Assembly (NCBI RefSeq): GCF_000972845.2 | Contig: NC_040032.1 | Span: 9,274,334 to 9,338,333 of the forward strand | DNA: 64,000 bases | From: Larimichthys crocea | Taxonomy: Eukaryota; Chordata; Actinopteri; Sciaenidae | Direction of reading: 5' to 3' | Shown here: piece by piece, positions 1 to 10,175 of the stretch | How positions within the stretch are numbered: position 1 is the first letter of the stretch | Layout of the letters: each line of letters starts with the position of its first letter | Translations under genes and position numbers: made by a program | The notes under the pieces: generated by a model | Told to the model about the DNA's origin: nothing | Database searches by the model: none | The model's input: the letters and a program-made list of their open reading frames with translations, nothing else

Positions 1-1169
1 AGATACAGCTGAAAGGTGAAGGACTCAAACTCTGAACCACGGCAGCACAGGCCAGACACTTTACCAGGTAAGCTAAAATTGCACTTTTGTACATATTTGA
101 AGATTAGTTTGATGGATCCATGTAAACTGAGCAATATCTTGAGCACAGTGGTGAGAGAGAGGATGAAACTCCACTCTGACACCTTGAAGTAAAACTAATA
201 AAGAAAGTCTCCATGGCAACCAGAAAACCACCTTAAGTGTAATTTTAATCAGAATTAGAGCCCTGTTTGTCAGCCCCTTCAGATCACTAATAAGCTGGTG
301 TCAAAGGCAGCATGGGGGAACAGGCTGAATGCAGAACTGACCCTCGGCTAAAAGACCCATCAGATGTTTTAGGTAAACAGGCCGGGCAGACAGGAAGCAA
401 TTTCCCTTCAGATAAGACAGCAACCGCTGCCGCCGCAACCGCCACCTGGTTATTTACAACAGTGATGGTGGCGAAGCGCAGAGGAAGGGATTGTGCCTGT
501 TTGGAATTGTGTGCCTCCTCTAGTATGAAATTCAATTAAATCTATATGCAGTAACTAATCCATGAAGAAGTGGGAAAGAATAAGCCTGTTCCACGCTCAG
601 GGCTTAAACTGGAGCTTCACTAATGCAAGTCTCGAAAATGAGCCGGCAAAAATAAGAATCCAGCTCTGAAACCATAACTGTGTAAATGTTGGGCGCAGTT
701 TGTTTCAGGGCAGAATTCAGGACGCTAAACGAGTTTTTAATTATTTCTGACTGCGTGTTGAATTCATAAACACAAAGTCTGTCACGTATGCTCCATCAGG
801 GGGAGACACAAAGTCATGTTTCAGTATTTTCAGGTGTTTTAGAGTTTGTCATTTCCTAAAAATCTGCAGACAACAGAACCGGGCTCAGCAGCCGGACCGG
901 ACCAGGTTTGAGCACAGCCTCTGAGACCTAAGTGTTCGGAATCAAACATCCAAATACATTTTGCTCTTTCCAATTCTTTCCTAGCCAGCTAACTTCACTT
1001 ACCTTTGACTTACCTTGGCGTACCTGTTCTTTGTCCCCTCGATGGTCGGCTGTGTTGAAATCGAAGAAAGTTGAAATTGGAGAAATTAGGCAGAACTTCA
1101 CAACGAGAAATGCATGCAACGCAACGAATGGGTTCAACGGTTTTGTTTTGAGTTTTTTGTATTTGGACC

Positions 1170-1185
1170 CACACACACACACACA
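1170..1185 (+). repeat. CA microsatellite
   Basis: Short (CA)n run at the edge of a dispersed repeat. Similar CA/TG runs sit at the same place in the other copies of this family (about 1636, 2128, 11569, 26030 and 32805), so the run is part of the repeat rather than an independent microsatellite. Confidence 0.8.
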
Positions 1186-1198
1186 GAGTTTCATGTAC

Positions 1199-1329
1199 CT
1201 CGTGTTGCTTTTGTTCCTTACGATGACTGTCATCTCATCCCTGCTGTGTTTGAGTCTTTTGAGCAGGTTTGCATCATCATCGACCTTCAAACAGTGAAAC
1301 TCCTCAAAAAAATCCTCGGACATGAAAAC
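1199..1329 (-). CDS. Candidate internal exon, unidentified protein
   Basis: On the minus strand, 131 nt stay open between an AG acceptor (1330-1331) and a GT donor (1197-1198). They encode 43 codons plus two bases. The peptide is hydrophilic and protein-like, with DFFEEFHCLKVDDDANLL near the start and a K/R-rich middle. The donor lies in AGGTACATGAAAC, which resembles the flank of the neighbouring SINE-like repeats, so the exon may instead be repeat-derived. The second copy (about 11590-11720) has frameshifts. I do not recognise the protein, and its phase does not join directly to the exon at 2839-2940. Confidence 0.25.
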
Positions 1330-1678
1330 CTGACACACCTGAGTGCTCGTTCTTTATTCTTGTATCAGACTGCTCGCTGCTGGTCTGGAGGTTGTGATCG
1401 GCACATAATGATGAATTAGGTTAATTATAATTTTTTAAAAGTAATTAATTCCACTTACCTTTGACTTACCTGTCCTTCGTTCCCTCGATGGTCGGCTGTG
1501 TTGAAGTTGGCGATGAAGTCGAAATCGGAGAAATTCTGCGGAAATTCACGACGAGAAATGCACGCAACGCGACGCGACGAACGGGTTTGACGGTTTTGTT
1601 TGAGTTTTTGAGTTTTGAGTTTTTGTTTTTAGACCCACACACACACAGAGTTTCACGTACCTCAGGTTGCTGGAGCCG

Positions 1679-1732
1679 AGGTTCGATCCCACGTCTCCAC
1701 GTTGGCGGTCGGCGTCCTTCCCCACTGGACCA
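1679..1732 (-). promoter_or_regulatory. tRNA-like pol III A and B boxes, left-facing head
   Basis: TGGTCCAGTGG (A box) and GGATCGAACCT (B box) are about 43 bases apart on the minus strand, close to the spacing in a normal tRNA gene. No full cloverleaf is evident, so this is a SINE-type promoter and not a functional tRNA gene. Confidence 0.55.
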
Positions 1733-1949
1733 TCTTCAGTACTGATGAAGAAGAAGAACCAGGATCAGATTGAGGGGAGGAATCATGCTGAAGATTCTCC
1801 TCCATCAGTCCTGATGGAGCTGCTGAAGAACATTTCTGTTCTTCACTTTGTTTGTCTCATCATGTAGAAGGAAAACCACGTCTCCATGTCCTTTTGGACC
1901 ACATGGTCCACTGCTCAGTGCTTCTTCTTGTTTCCTTCTGAATCTTCAG

Positions 1950-2014
1950 TGGTCCAGTGGGTTAAGATGGTCCCCTTGAACCCTTTTAGATCCAGAAGTT
2001 GTGGGTTCAAACCC
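1950..2014 (+). promoter_or_regulatory. tRNA-like pol III A and B boxes, right-facing head (unit 1)
   Basis: TGGTCCAGTGG and GGTTCAAACCC are 54 bases apart, a spacing that fits a class II (long variable arm, Leu/Ser-like) tRNA ancestor. It starts about 220 bp from the left-facing head and points the other way. Confidence 0.55.
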
Positions 2015-2413
2015 CGCTAAGAGAACATTTTTGAACAAGGAGGAGATGGAAGACAAGCAAGAACATGAGACAAGCAAACCCAACAAAAAAACCACCTCCA
2101 CCGGTCACTTCTTTAAACTTTCTCTCACACACACACACACCTCAGGTAGCCGAGGTTCGATGAGGTTCGTTGACGGTCGGCGTCCTTCCCCACTGGACCA
2201 TCTTCAGTACTGATGAAGAAGAAGAACCAGGATCAGACTGATGGAGGAATCATGCTGAAGATTCTCCTCCATCAGTCCTGATGGAGCTGCTGAAGAACAT
2301 CTCTGTTCTTCACTTTGTTTGTCTCATCATGTAGAAGGAAAACCACGTCTCCATGTCCTTTTGGACCACATGGTCCACTGCTCACTGCTCCTGGTATCTG
2401 CCTAGATGTTCAG

Positions 2414-2478
2414 TGGTCCAGTGGTTAAAGATGTTGCCTCTAAGCCCTTTTAGATCCAGAAGTTGTGGGTTCGAACCC
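2414..2478 (+). promoter_or_regulatory. tRNA-like pol III A and B boxes, right-facing head (unit 2)
   Basis: TGGTCCAGTGG at 2414-2424 and GGTTCGAACCC at 2468-2478. This is the best match to the B-box consensus among these heads. Spacing is the same as in unit 1. Confidence 0.6.
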
Positions 2479-2520
2479 CGCTAAGAGAACATTGTTGTAC
2501 TGTGTGGAGGTGCAAGGAGG

Positions 2521-2838
2521 AGATGGTTGAATGGAGCTCTCCTTTGAATTGTTATTTACATTTTAAATTAAACTCTGCTCATGTTCGAACTTTAAAAGAT
2601 GTTTTTTTTTTCAAAGCAGCATCTTTCAGAGAAGATTAGGTTCATAACAGGTAACCTTTTTGAGAAACAACCTTGTTTTCCCACAAGATCAAACTCTTAT
2701 TTCTACGTCCAAAAAGACAAAACTAGGATTTGCAACCGAAGCGGCGGCCTACAGAGGACACAAAGGACAGGTATTAGGATAATTTGTAAATAAAAAGCTG
2801 AAAAATAAAAGAGACCTTCTACAAAAACACCCACATAC
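2521..2838. other. No recognisable gene
   Basis: AT-rich intergenic or intronic sequence with a poly-T run near 2601. It repeats at about 12910-13220 as part of duplicated segment 1. Nothing else is evident. Confidence 0.5.
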
Positions 2839-2940
2839 CTATCCATAAACCCCCTCGGGATACTATTGTATGCATCTGTTTGCCTGAGATAAAGACCAGC
2901 TCACTGCGTCCCAGAAGCTCCAAAGTTGGCTTGTTATAAT
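2839..2940 (-). CDS. Candidate 102-nt internal exon (phase 1-1), unidentified protein
   Basis: On the minus strand a pyrimidine-rich tract and CAG acceptor (ending at 2941) precede 102 nt, followed by the donor GTATGT (from 2838). Read in phase 1 the block gives 33 uninterrupted codons, starting YNKPTLELLGRSELVFISGK and ending SRGGLWI. Length, phase symmetry, both splice sites and a mixed hydrophobic/polar composition all fit a real internal exon of a gene transcribed leftward. I cannot name the family. The second copy of the segment (13221-13321) is 101 nt and frameshifted, which I attribute to assembly error. Confidence 0.5.
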
Positions 2941-3408
2941 CTGGCAGGAAAAAAAACCACACAAAGGATGAGGAGGTGGAGGGGGCGATGCTCGAGTTGT
3001 CTGCTGTGCTGTCTGAGTTGTTGAAATATATTTCAATTCCCTAATTACACCATCTGTTTTTTGGCATTTTACAGCAGACTCTGACAGGCATTAATGTGTA
3101 ATTTATTGGCCTGTGTACTAATAATTCAAATCATGAGCAGTTACATCTGGATGTCTGAATATCCAGAAACCCGGCTCTGTTTTATAGATACATAAAGTCA
3201 CTTTATTTTCATTGTTCTCGTCATATAAGAAGAACCTTATGTGTTCAGTCATGTGTTTGGCTGGAAGGGTAACATGTCCCCTTCAACCTTGAGTTACTAA
3301 TAGAGATGAAACCATCCGGAAGCAGGTTAGGGTTCATAAATATTCAGGAATCTGGAATTTTCTCACCAGGAGACCACGATATAGTCAAAGGTAATACTTG
3401 GTTTTCTG
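2941..3408. other. No recognisable gene
   Basis: Contains CAGCAGACTCTGACAGGCATTA-type unique sequence and the left flank of the fish interspersed repeat. No splice-bounded open frame is visible. Confidence 0.4.
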
Positions 3409-3471
3409 TAGTCTCCATGACGCCCCTCACAGACTGTCCAAAACCTGGGTGTAGTCTTTGTGACGTCGCCT
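3409..3471 (+). repeat. Apparent 1.5-unit precursor of the 42-bp minisatellite
   Basis: A 43-base unit from 3409 starts TAGTCTCCATGACG and contains CAGACTGTCCAAAACCTGG. A partial second unit starting TAGTCTTTGTGACGTC follows from 3452. Both match the unit of the large arrays at 28024-28911, 46508-47368 and 48588-49010. Here they sit inside a dispersed repeat, without amplification. Confidence 0.7.
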
Positions 3472-3855
3472 ACAGGTTTTTGAAGAGCCGTTTTGAAGCT
3501 CAGTGAGGTGTCTCTAGCCAGTCCTGCCTCTTCCATCTAAAATTCGTCATAGACGTGGATATTCTGTCCCCGCTCTTAATCCTGCATAACTTTAAGCCTT
3601 AATATAATGTGAACAGGTGAGTTGTATATAAATTCACCCTCAGTACAGTTGTCATGAACGGGGAAATTAGCTACAGAGACCAAAACTGTTTTTTGTACCA
3701 GGCTGTAAACATGTTTATTTCTGCTGTGAAGTTGGACATTTGGACATGGGGACTTATGGAGACTGACTCACTTCTGGAGCCAGCCTCAAGAGGAACTGCA
3801 GTTTTTGGCACTTCCTGTCTTGGCTTCATTTCCCTTCAGGTTGTTGCCACTTGGT
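3472..3855 (+). mobile_element. Teleost interspersed repeat copy
   Basis: Carries the diagnostic strings GGCTGTAAACATGTTTATTT, GACATTTGGACATGGGG, CTGGAGCCAGCCTCAAG and GGAACTGCAGTTTTTGGCAC. The same order recurs in whole or part at 14027-14180, 29340-29893, 35580-36660, 42497-42612, 49018-49130 and 63292-63380. I recall this sequence as a common non-coding repeat of perch-like fishes but cannot assign a class from this window. Confidence 0.6.
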
Positions 3856-4337
3856 CCAAAAGAATGTGACGCAGGGTGCCGTGTACGAAGGCTCCATCCT
3901 TGACGCAATAGTCCAGGGTCCGACTCTGACTTGTGACTAGAGCAGTGGTTCTTAACCTTGTTGGAGGTAAACTCTAGTCACTAGAGTTTTGAATGTCTTT
4001 GGAGACATCGCCTCTTCATATGAACTGAACCTGGGTTATCCTTTGGATTCTCTGAGGTGCTTCAGAAGTTCTTCCCTCAGCAGGATACTTGCAGGTTCTC
4101 ACCCAAAGTACACATGCTCTATTGTTGAAAGCTGAATGAGTCTTACCTTGAACACCCATAACATGCATGGTAGCTGGATTGTGAGAAAATTATGGGTATA
4201 CTGAAGACGTAAAAACAAACACCAATTCAACAGAATGCTGAAACATGAGTTGACGTGTTTGTTGGAACATTTACAGGTTTAAGTTGTTTCAGATGGTAAG
4301 ACAGTTAGAAAAACTCTGAAACCTGCATGTCTATAAA

Positions 4338-4522
4338 ACAGCTGCAACGATTGATCAGCCAACTCAGGTTTCTTCAGTCCACCATGACAGTGAACTGAAT
4401 ATCTTTGGGTTGAAGACGTCACCTTGGACTTTTCCAACAAATTATGGACCAGACTAATCGATTAATGGAGGAAATGATCGACTGATTAATGGATTATGAA
4501 AAGTATTATTAGTTGCAGCTGT
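4338..4522. mobile_element. Non-autonomous DNA transposon (MITE-like) with 11-bp TIRs
   Basis: Perfect inverted ends ACAGCTGCAAC (4338-4348) and GTTGCAGCTGT (4512-4522) enclose 163 bp. The inner sequence is rich in CGATTAAT and ATTAATGG, as in the widespread fish repeat whose core mentions 'attaatcgattagt'. No coding sequence and no clear target-site duplication. The duplicate lies at about 14636-14816. Confidence 0.6.
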
Positions 4523-4747
4523 AGACCAAAATATTGATTGAATGGATTTTTTAAATGGTGCATCAAGACATTACAGCTGTTAATGTCGGACCATAATATC
4601 TCCAACTGAAAGAACAGTTTATTACATGTGGGGCTCCAGTCGATGATTGTTTTTAATATTTTTAAATCTGTTCATTATCTTTCCTATTATTGACCCTTTG
4701 GACTTGGGAAACTAAGATTATGACTGAAATTCATCAGTGGCGTTGGT

Positions 4748-4748
4748 G

Positions 4749-4785
<37 letters not shown>
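4748..4785 (+). repeat. (ATCA)n microsatellite
   Basis: About nine tandem ATCA units. The corresponding place in the second copy (about 15020-15095) has unrelated sequence instead, so the two copies differ by more than sequencing noise here. Confidence 0.9.
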
Positions 4786-4859
4786 CTAATTGATTAATTC
4801 AAACAAAGTCCACCAAAATGTTAACCACGTTGTCTCCAACACAAACTCATGTTTCTGTA

Positions 4860-6830
4860 TTTTTCCTGATATTTTCCAGCAGCTGGAGTTATTCGAGCAG
4901 CACTGAAAGCTGCTGTTCAGTTTCAGTGGTCACTGCTCGGGCTACACATCCACTTAATGTGGGCGGATGAGTCAAAGACAAACAGATAAATGAAACATTC
5001 ATCACCCGTCAGCTTTAGCACACTCAAACACACACTCAGTCTACCTTTGTGTGGTTGTAAATTCGGTCCAGCTGTAATCAGCCTCACACAGTGACAGATG
5101 TGATTACAGCCGATGTTTTCTCAGCTCAGACATTCGAACATCTCGAGCAGGCGTCTGGTTATTTTCTGCATTTTCCTTCACGGCTTACGAACTGATGGTG
5201 ATGATGTTTTTAATAAGAGAGTTATTAAATTACTTCAGAGACAGAGGCGGTTAATTATTTACATATTTTAAACAAAGTTTCTGAACATTACAAACACAGG
5301 AAGGAAGACGTTTATCAGTTTAGTAGAAACTTGTGAAGACGTTCGATTCAGTCGAGTTAACGAGATGTTTCAGTCCTGGTAAGGTGCTAACGAATCTGAT
5401 GTTAAAATACAAAAATACCAAAACAAAACAAGTTTGTCTTGTCTCGCTGTCGAGTGTTCCTCAGGTGGATTATCTCTTCATGGTCGTGCCATTGACGACA
5501 GCATTACCTTCAGTGATAGTGGAAACAAACACAGAGACAAAGATGTATTCAAATTCGATGTTTTTTGCCACAGGTTTGAATCTGTAATGCAGAGTCCCTG
5601 CAGAACTCAGACATGAACTGAATTCGTATTTACAGTATTTATCCTCCCAGTGTTTCTGTTTTTAATTCCCATAATCCCCCAAAAAATGAACGACCTGCGG
5701 GTTGGAAACCTGTTTTACTCTGAACAGATAAAATACAGTCGTACTCTGACAGGTGTCTGAGCGAGTCTTTATTAATGTGTTGGACTACTGTTGTAATTAG
5801 CCTAATTATCAAACTTAATGTGTTGATAAGAGATAATACACTCAGGACTTAAAGATGTCTTGCAATGTTATCACACAGTCAAATGCTTTTGCAACAGTGT
5901 AATGATTAATTCCCATTAACCAAGCTGTTGTTGTGTCTGCAGATGTTTTTCAGTCCACCTATGGCCATGAGCTTTGGGTAGAATTACAATAGTGACTTCC
6001 AGACTCTGAAGACGTTTAACGACATTACTTTTAAGGGTCATAACCATCTCCATAAGTCTTAATTCAGTCTTTCTTCTGTCTGTTTCTGTTTGCTGAAGAA
6101 AAGGCAAACCAGGCACCAGTTTCACCTCCATCGTTGACAAACAGGACAGGTAGGACAGGTAGACGAGACGACTGGATACCATCACACCAGAGCTGTGTCA
6201 TATATGAAGGGTGGAAATAAAGCAGTGATTGAATAAAAGCCTCCTTACCTCCACACACAGATGGCTCCCGCCTGCCTCTCTCAACCCAAATAAACGCTAA
6301 TCTTCTGGGGATCACTCTAAGAAATTCTCTTTGTTGTGAAAAGCCTGCTGCTGCTTTGTGCCTTTCTGTCGGGCTGCCCCACTTTCTCCGAGCTGGAAAA
6401 GGCCATTTGAACTGTGGGTGGACTAACTGCCACATACACACAGGAGCAGCTTGACAGTTGTCCGGTGCAATATACCTCAGTCAATCCGCGAGCCGCTCTC
6501 CAAATATCAACAGTTTGACTGGACCGGATAAATAAATGATCACAGGGAAATCATTAAAATATGAAGTGACACTGTGGGGAAGAGGAAAGAAATGCTCCTC
6601 CAGGATCAACAAACAGAGGCTGCAGTGTTGGAGGAGGAATCCATACACTCCACTGGGTCAGTCTGCACGCCGCGGGCGCAGGTTTACCCAGAATGCATCT
6701 CAAAACAATTCTGCATGATGTGAAATACAGAGCGCACAGTGAGACTTAGAGAGAGTCTTTAAATCAGCTTAAAGCTACAACACTGTGCTGAATATGGACA
6801 GCTGTACTCGAGTATTTGTTCTGATTACAT
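4860..6830. other. No recognisable gene
   Basis: Single-copy-like sequence apart from its duplicate at about 15140-17060. Open frames on either strand (for example the minus-strand frame at 6064-6441) lack splice context or recognisable domains, and the second copy breaks them. Confidence 0.4.
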
Positions 6831-6839
6831 TACTTCTGA

Positions 6840-6990
6840 TCAAATAAATCAGTCTGCCTGATCAGCTCTGTTAGCGCTTTTCTCTTCTTAGCTTCCTCTG
6901 TCAGCGTCCTCTTCACTCTTTCTCCTCTGCCATCATGTCCACAGATGCTGACTGCTGGGTCTGAAAACTTCTTCTTCTTCCCTGTGGTAC
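6840..6990 (-). pseudogene. Fragment of a repeat-borne protein, frameshifted
   Basis: The minus strand matches 45700-45830, including start codons at 6936 and 6933 and the residues VKRTLTEEAKKRK. Relative to the copy at 45772-45900, one base is missing after the first six codons, so the ATG frame ends at once in TGA. The fragment is joined to the GCTAAC satellite and to the conserved end at 8131-8353. This shows that all three belong to one dispersed element. Confidence 0.5.
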
Positions 6991-7004
6991 AAACACTCCC
7001 CCTA

Positions 7005-8139
7005 ACAAACTGAGCTAACATGAGCTAATAGCAGCTACAACCTGAGCTAACAGCAGCTAACAGCAGCTAACAGACTGAGCTAACATGAGCTAACAGCAGC
7101 TAACAGACTGAGCTAACACCAGCTAACAAACTGAGCTAACATGAGCTAACAGCAGCTACAACCTGAGCTAACAGCAGCTAACAGACTGAGCTAACATGAG
7201 CTAACAGCAGCTAACAGACTGAGCTAACATGAGCTAACAGCAGCTAACAGACTGAGCTAACATGAGCTAACAGCAGCTAACAGACTGAGCTAACATGAGC
7301 TAACGGCAGCTAACAGACTGAGCTAACATGAGCTAACAGCAGCTAACAGACTGAGCTAACATGAGCTAACAGCAGCTAACAGACTGAGCTAACATGAGCT
7401 AACAGCAGCTAACAGACTGAGCTAACATGAGCTAACAGCAGCTAACAGACTGAGCTAACATGAGCTAACAGCAGCTAACAGACTGAGCTAACATGAGCTA
7501 ACAGCAGCTAACAGACTGAGCTAACATGAGCTAACAGCAGCTAACAGACTGAGCTAACATGAGCTAACAGCAGCTAACAGACTGAGCTAACATGAGCTAA
7601 CAGCAGCTAACAGACTGAGCTAACATGAGCTAACAGCAGCTAACAGACTGAGCTAACATGAGCTAACAGCAGCTAACAGACTGAGCTAACATGAGCTAAC
7701 AGCAGCTAACAGACTGAGCTAACATGAGCTAACAGCAGCTAACAGACTGAGCTAACATGAGCTAACAGCAGCTAACAGACTGAGCTAACATGAGCTAACA
7801 GCAGCTAACAGACTGAGCTAACATGAGCTAACAGCAGCTAACAGACTGAGCTAACATGAGCTAACAGCAGCTAACAGACTGAGCTAACATGAGCTAACAG
7901 CAGCTAACAGACTGAGCTAACATGAGCTAACAGCAGCTAACAGACTGAGCTAACATGAGCTAACAGCAGCTAACAGACTGAGCTAACATGAGCTAACAGC
8001 AGCTAACAGACTGAGCTAACATGAGCTAACAGCAGCTAACAGACTGAGCTAACATGAGCTAACAGCAGCTAACAGACTGAGCTAACATGAGCTAACAGCA
8101 GCTAACAGACTGAGCTAACATGAGCTAACAGCAGCTACA
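7005..8139 (+). repeat. 33-bp GCTAAC minisatellite (11-bp sub-repeat), about 34 units
   Basis: The higher-order unit is three 11-mers, CTGAGCTAACA, TGAGCTAACAG and CAGCTAACAGA, repeated almost without change from about 7240 to 8120. Units at the left edge are more variable (TACAACCTGAGC, ACACCAGC). The array lies inside a dispersed element. The opposite-strand copy of that element at 45.4-45.9 kb has only about one unit at the same place, so the array expanded after insertion. Confidence 0.95.
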
Positions 8140-8353
8140 GCTGTCAGCAGTTTACTTCACTGTCCATCATAAACTCTGTAAATCACAGAGAGTTGAGGCG
8201 GAGCAGCCGGAGGACATCAGAGGGAAAACCAGAAAACATTTCCTCCATAAAATATGATCCAGTTTCACCAGAATCAGTGAAATAGTTGCTGCTGTGTGAC
8301 TTAGTGCCGTAAAGCGTTACGTACTTCTCCCGACCCGGAGCCCAAAGTTACAT
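8131..8353 (+). mobile_element. Conserved end of the GCTAAC-bearing dispersed element
   Basis: From GCAGCTACAGCTGTCAGCAG to CCCGACCCGGAGCCCAAAGT this segment is a near-perfect reverse complement of 45391-45616. Shorter pieces lie at 9361-9480 and about 19010-19090. No coding capacity. It contains TTACGTACTTC and a CG-rich terminal motif. Confidence 0.75.
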
Positions 8354-9360
8354 AGTGTGAGAACAGACGTACGAATGACAGAGACACCGATATTAAACTG
8401 TTATTTTTAAAGTTACACATTGTCTCCAACCAAAGAAAACGATCCATTGTCTGTGTTTATTTAATTAAAGTGGTTGATTTAATGGGTGTAAAAATATGTG
8501 AACACCTTCAGTTATTACAGTGTTACACCTCCTTTCGTAGCAATTATCTTAAAACTGTTTCTGACGTCTGCTTTGGGGGATTCCTGCCTCCTTCATGCAG
8601 AATGAGTCGAAAAGTCTCAAGTGTGACTTTATTATTGGTCCAGATACTCGAGTACAGGTGACATGACATGTTTCACCTCCTTGTCACCAAAGTCAGCTAC
8701 AGTCCTGGTTAAGACTACAAGGTCTGTTATTATCTATCTCGTGACTTTTCTCATGACTCACTGACAATCTGTCTGAATAATGGTCTTTGTCCGTCCATCT
8801 CGTCGTCACAGCTGAACTTGAATTGAAAGTCATTGAAGGATGACTCAGGCGTTGCCGTTAAAAAGCCCAGAGACTTCTTCTTTAAACAGATTATTCCTGT
8901 GTCCACAGTGAAAGTGAAACAGAGTGGGAAAAGCACTGTTTGGAAAAGACGTGTCCACGGCAATTAAATGAATCAACAGAGGGGCGACGGCAAGGGCGAG
9001 AGAGGGGGAATAGACTGAAAGAGAGAGAGGAACACGAAACACCATTCTCCGCTGAGTGACACTTCAATTAGCCCGCTGTCCTCGGCCGCTCTAATAGTCA
9101 GGAGGGTGAACGATGTGGCGACAAGGCAGGTCGTTAAAACATCTTTAAAAGTCCTCAGGTTTAGTCAAGGCCAGTGATTAAAGATCTGTTCCCTGACAGG
9201 TTGCCAGACCTTGTTCCCATCTCCCCCAAGAAATAAAAGCAATTTAATTCTAATGACAAAGGCCAAGTTATTGCACACATAACGACGAGGGGAAAAAGAG
9301 AAGTCAGATACCTGAGCACGTGTTGGAAACCATATTTTAACCTGCCCTGGCCAACTTCCT
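8354..9360. other. No recognisable gene
   Basis: Non-repetitive apart from its duplicate at about 18020-19010. Open minus-strand frames at 8751-9045 are disrupted in the duplicate and lack recognisable motifs. Confidence 0.4.
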
Positions 9361-9480
9361 TAGCTGACGAGCTAACAGCGGCTACAGTTAGCAGCAGTTT
9401 ACTTCCCTGTCCATCAGGAAATCATAAAATATGATCCAGTTTCACCAAAATCAGTGGAATATATGGTTAAACGTCTTCGG
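9361..9480 (+). repeat. Truncated copy of the GCTAAC-element end
   Basis: GAGCTAACAGCGGCTACAGT is followed by TAGCAGCAGTTTACTTCCCT and AAAATATGATCCAGTTTCAC, as at 8131-8280 but with an internal deletion of about 70 bp. This is an older relic without array expansion. Confidence 0.65.
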
Positions 9481-9499
9481 GACAACTTTTAGGAAAGCT

Positions 9500-10165
9500 C
9501 CTTATATAATCACGTGATGAAAATTTCGAACATTGTTTTTCACAGACAGTAATGTCGTAGTAGAAAGAGTTTTGGGCAACTTGTATGACAAAAGAATGTG
9601 GAAAAGTCATGTCGACTCAGTCAGTGCTCGCTACCGACTCTTTGGCGAACACTCCCCCAGAAAACAGCCTCCGTCTGGGCAGTGAGAGCCGGGTCTCTCT
9701 GTTTACACTACACTATACTGCAGTTCACTGAGAAATCACGAGTTGTTTTCATTTGAAAAAACACAACTTCCTCTTTGATTTGATACCAAATATGTGACAA
9801 TTGTAGCTTTTTAAGCCAAGTTCAGTTTGAAAAGTCAGGTCGACCTGGTCAGTCCTCCCTGCCGACTCTTTGATGAACACTCCCCCAGAGAACTATTACA
9901 ATTACTGATTTACAATGATTGTGTAATTAAATTACAAGCAACCTACATTGATCTAATAAACAGCAGTAGTGTTTTTAACAACTTATATCAGAAAATATCT
10001 TCGTATTCATGTTGTAAAGTCAGTGCGATTCGGTCAGTCCTCCCTGCCGACTCTTTGGCGAACACTCCCCCAGAAAACAGCCTCCGTCTGGGCAGAGAGA
10101 GCCGGTTGTAGCACTGTTTGTCTACTGTGATTATGTGATGAAATTTCAAGCAACCCACATTGTTA
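9500..10165 (+). repeat. Three tandem copies of the 'GACTCTTTGGCGAACACTCCCCC' family
   Basis: Modules of roughly 190 bp end near 9690, 9895 and 10110. Each has GTGATGAAA...AACATTGTT, a GTCGACTCGGTCAGTGCTC-like string, then GACTCTTTGGCGAACACTCC and AAACAGCCTCCGTCTGGGCA. The same family is at 19120-20035, 50390-51045, 56045-56140, 56950-57180 and 57290-57345. Confidence 0.75.
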
Positions 10166-10175
10166 NNNNNNNNNN
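10166..10175. other. Assembly gap (10 N)
   Basis: Ten consecutive N lie exactly where the first copy of duplicated segment 1 ends. The size is a placeholder, not a measured length. Confidence 0.99.

Larger units (their letters stand above)
1470..2520 (+). mobile_element. Tandem pair of two-headed tRNA-like SINE-type repeats
   Basis: Two related units lie in tandem (about 1660-2030 and 2145-2500). Each has a tRNA-like module pointing left, a ~200-bp body and a tRNA-like module pointing right. Unit 1 has an A-box-like TGGTCCAGTGG on the minus strand at 1722-1732 with the B-box-like GGATCGAACCT at 1679-1689. On the plus strand it has TGGTCCAGTGG at 1950-1960 and GGTTCAAACCC at 2004-2014. Unit 2 keeps the right head at 2414-2424 and 2468-2478, while its left B box is degenerate. 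The body has a small hairpin, CTCCATCAG-TC-CTGATGGAG. A second pair on the opposite strand lies at 25190-26230. Confidence 0.7.
1..10165 (+). repeat. First copy of duplicated segment 1 (contig end)
   Basis: This whole stretch is colinear with 10351-19762, including its microsatellites, SINE-like pairs, GCTAAC satellite and dispersed repeats. The copy runs straight into a run of 10 N. It reads more cleanly than its partner, and its candidate exon at 2839-2940 is in frame. Differences between the copies are mostly single-base indels, plus large length changes in tandem arrays (about 1.1 kb versus 0.6 kb for the GCTAAC array). An (ATCA)n tract at 4748-4785 is replaced by different sequence in the partner. 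I infer an unmerged contig overlap or retained haplotype rather than a biological tandem duplication. Confidence 0.85.

Noticed and set aside
2414..2478. A functional tRNA gene
   Set aside because: A and B boxes are good, but acceptor and anticodon stems do not pair convincingly, and the sequence repeats with a fixed SINE-like body.
6064..6441. Minus-strand open frame of 125 codons as a gene
   Set aside because: No recognised motif or splice sites. The counterpart in the duplicate (about 16304-16704) splits into different frames.
7005..8139. A CRISPR array
   Set aside because: There are no unique spacers between repeats, the unit is a pure tandem repeat, and the genome is eukaryotic.
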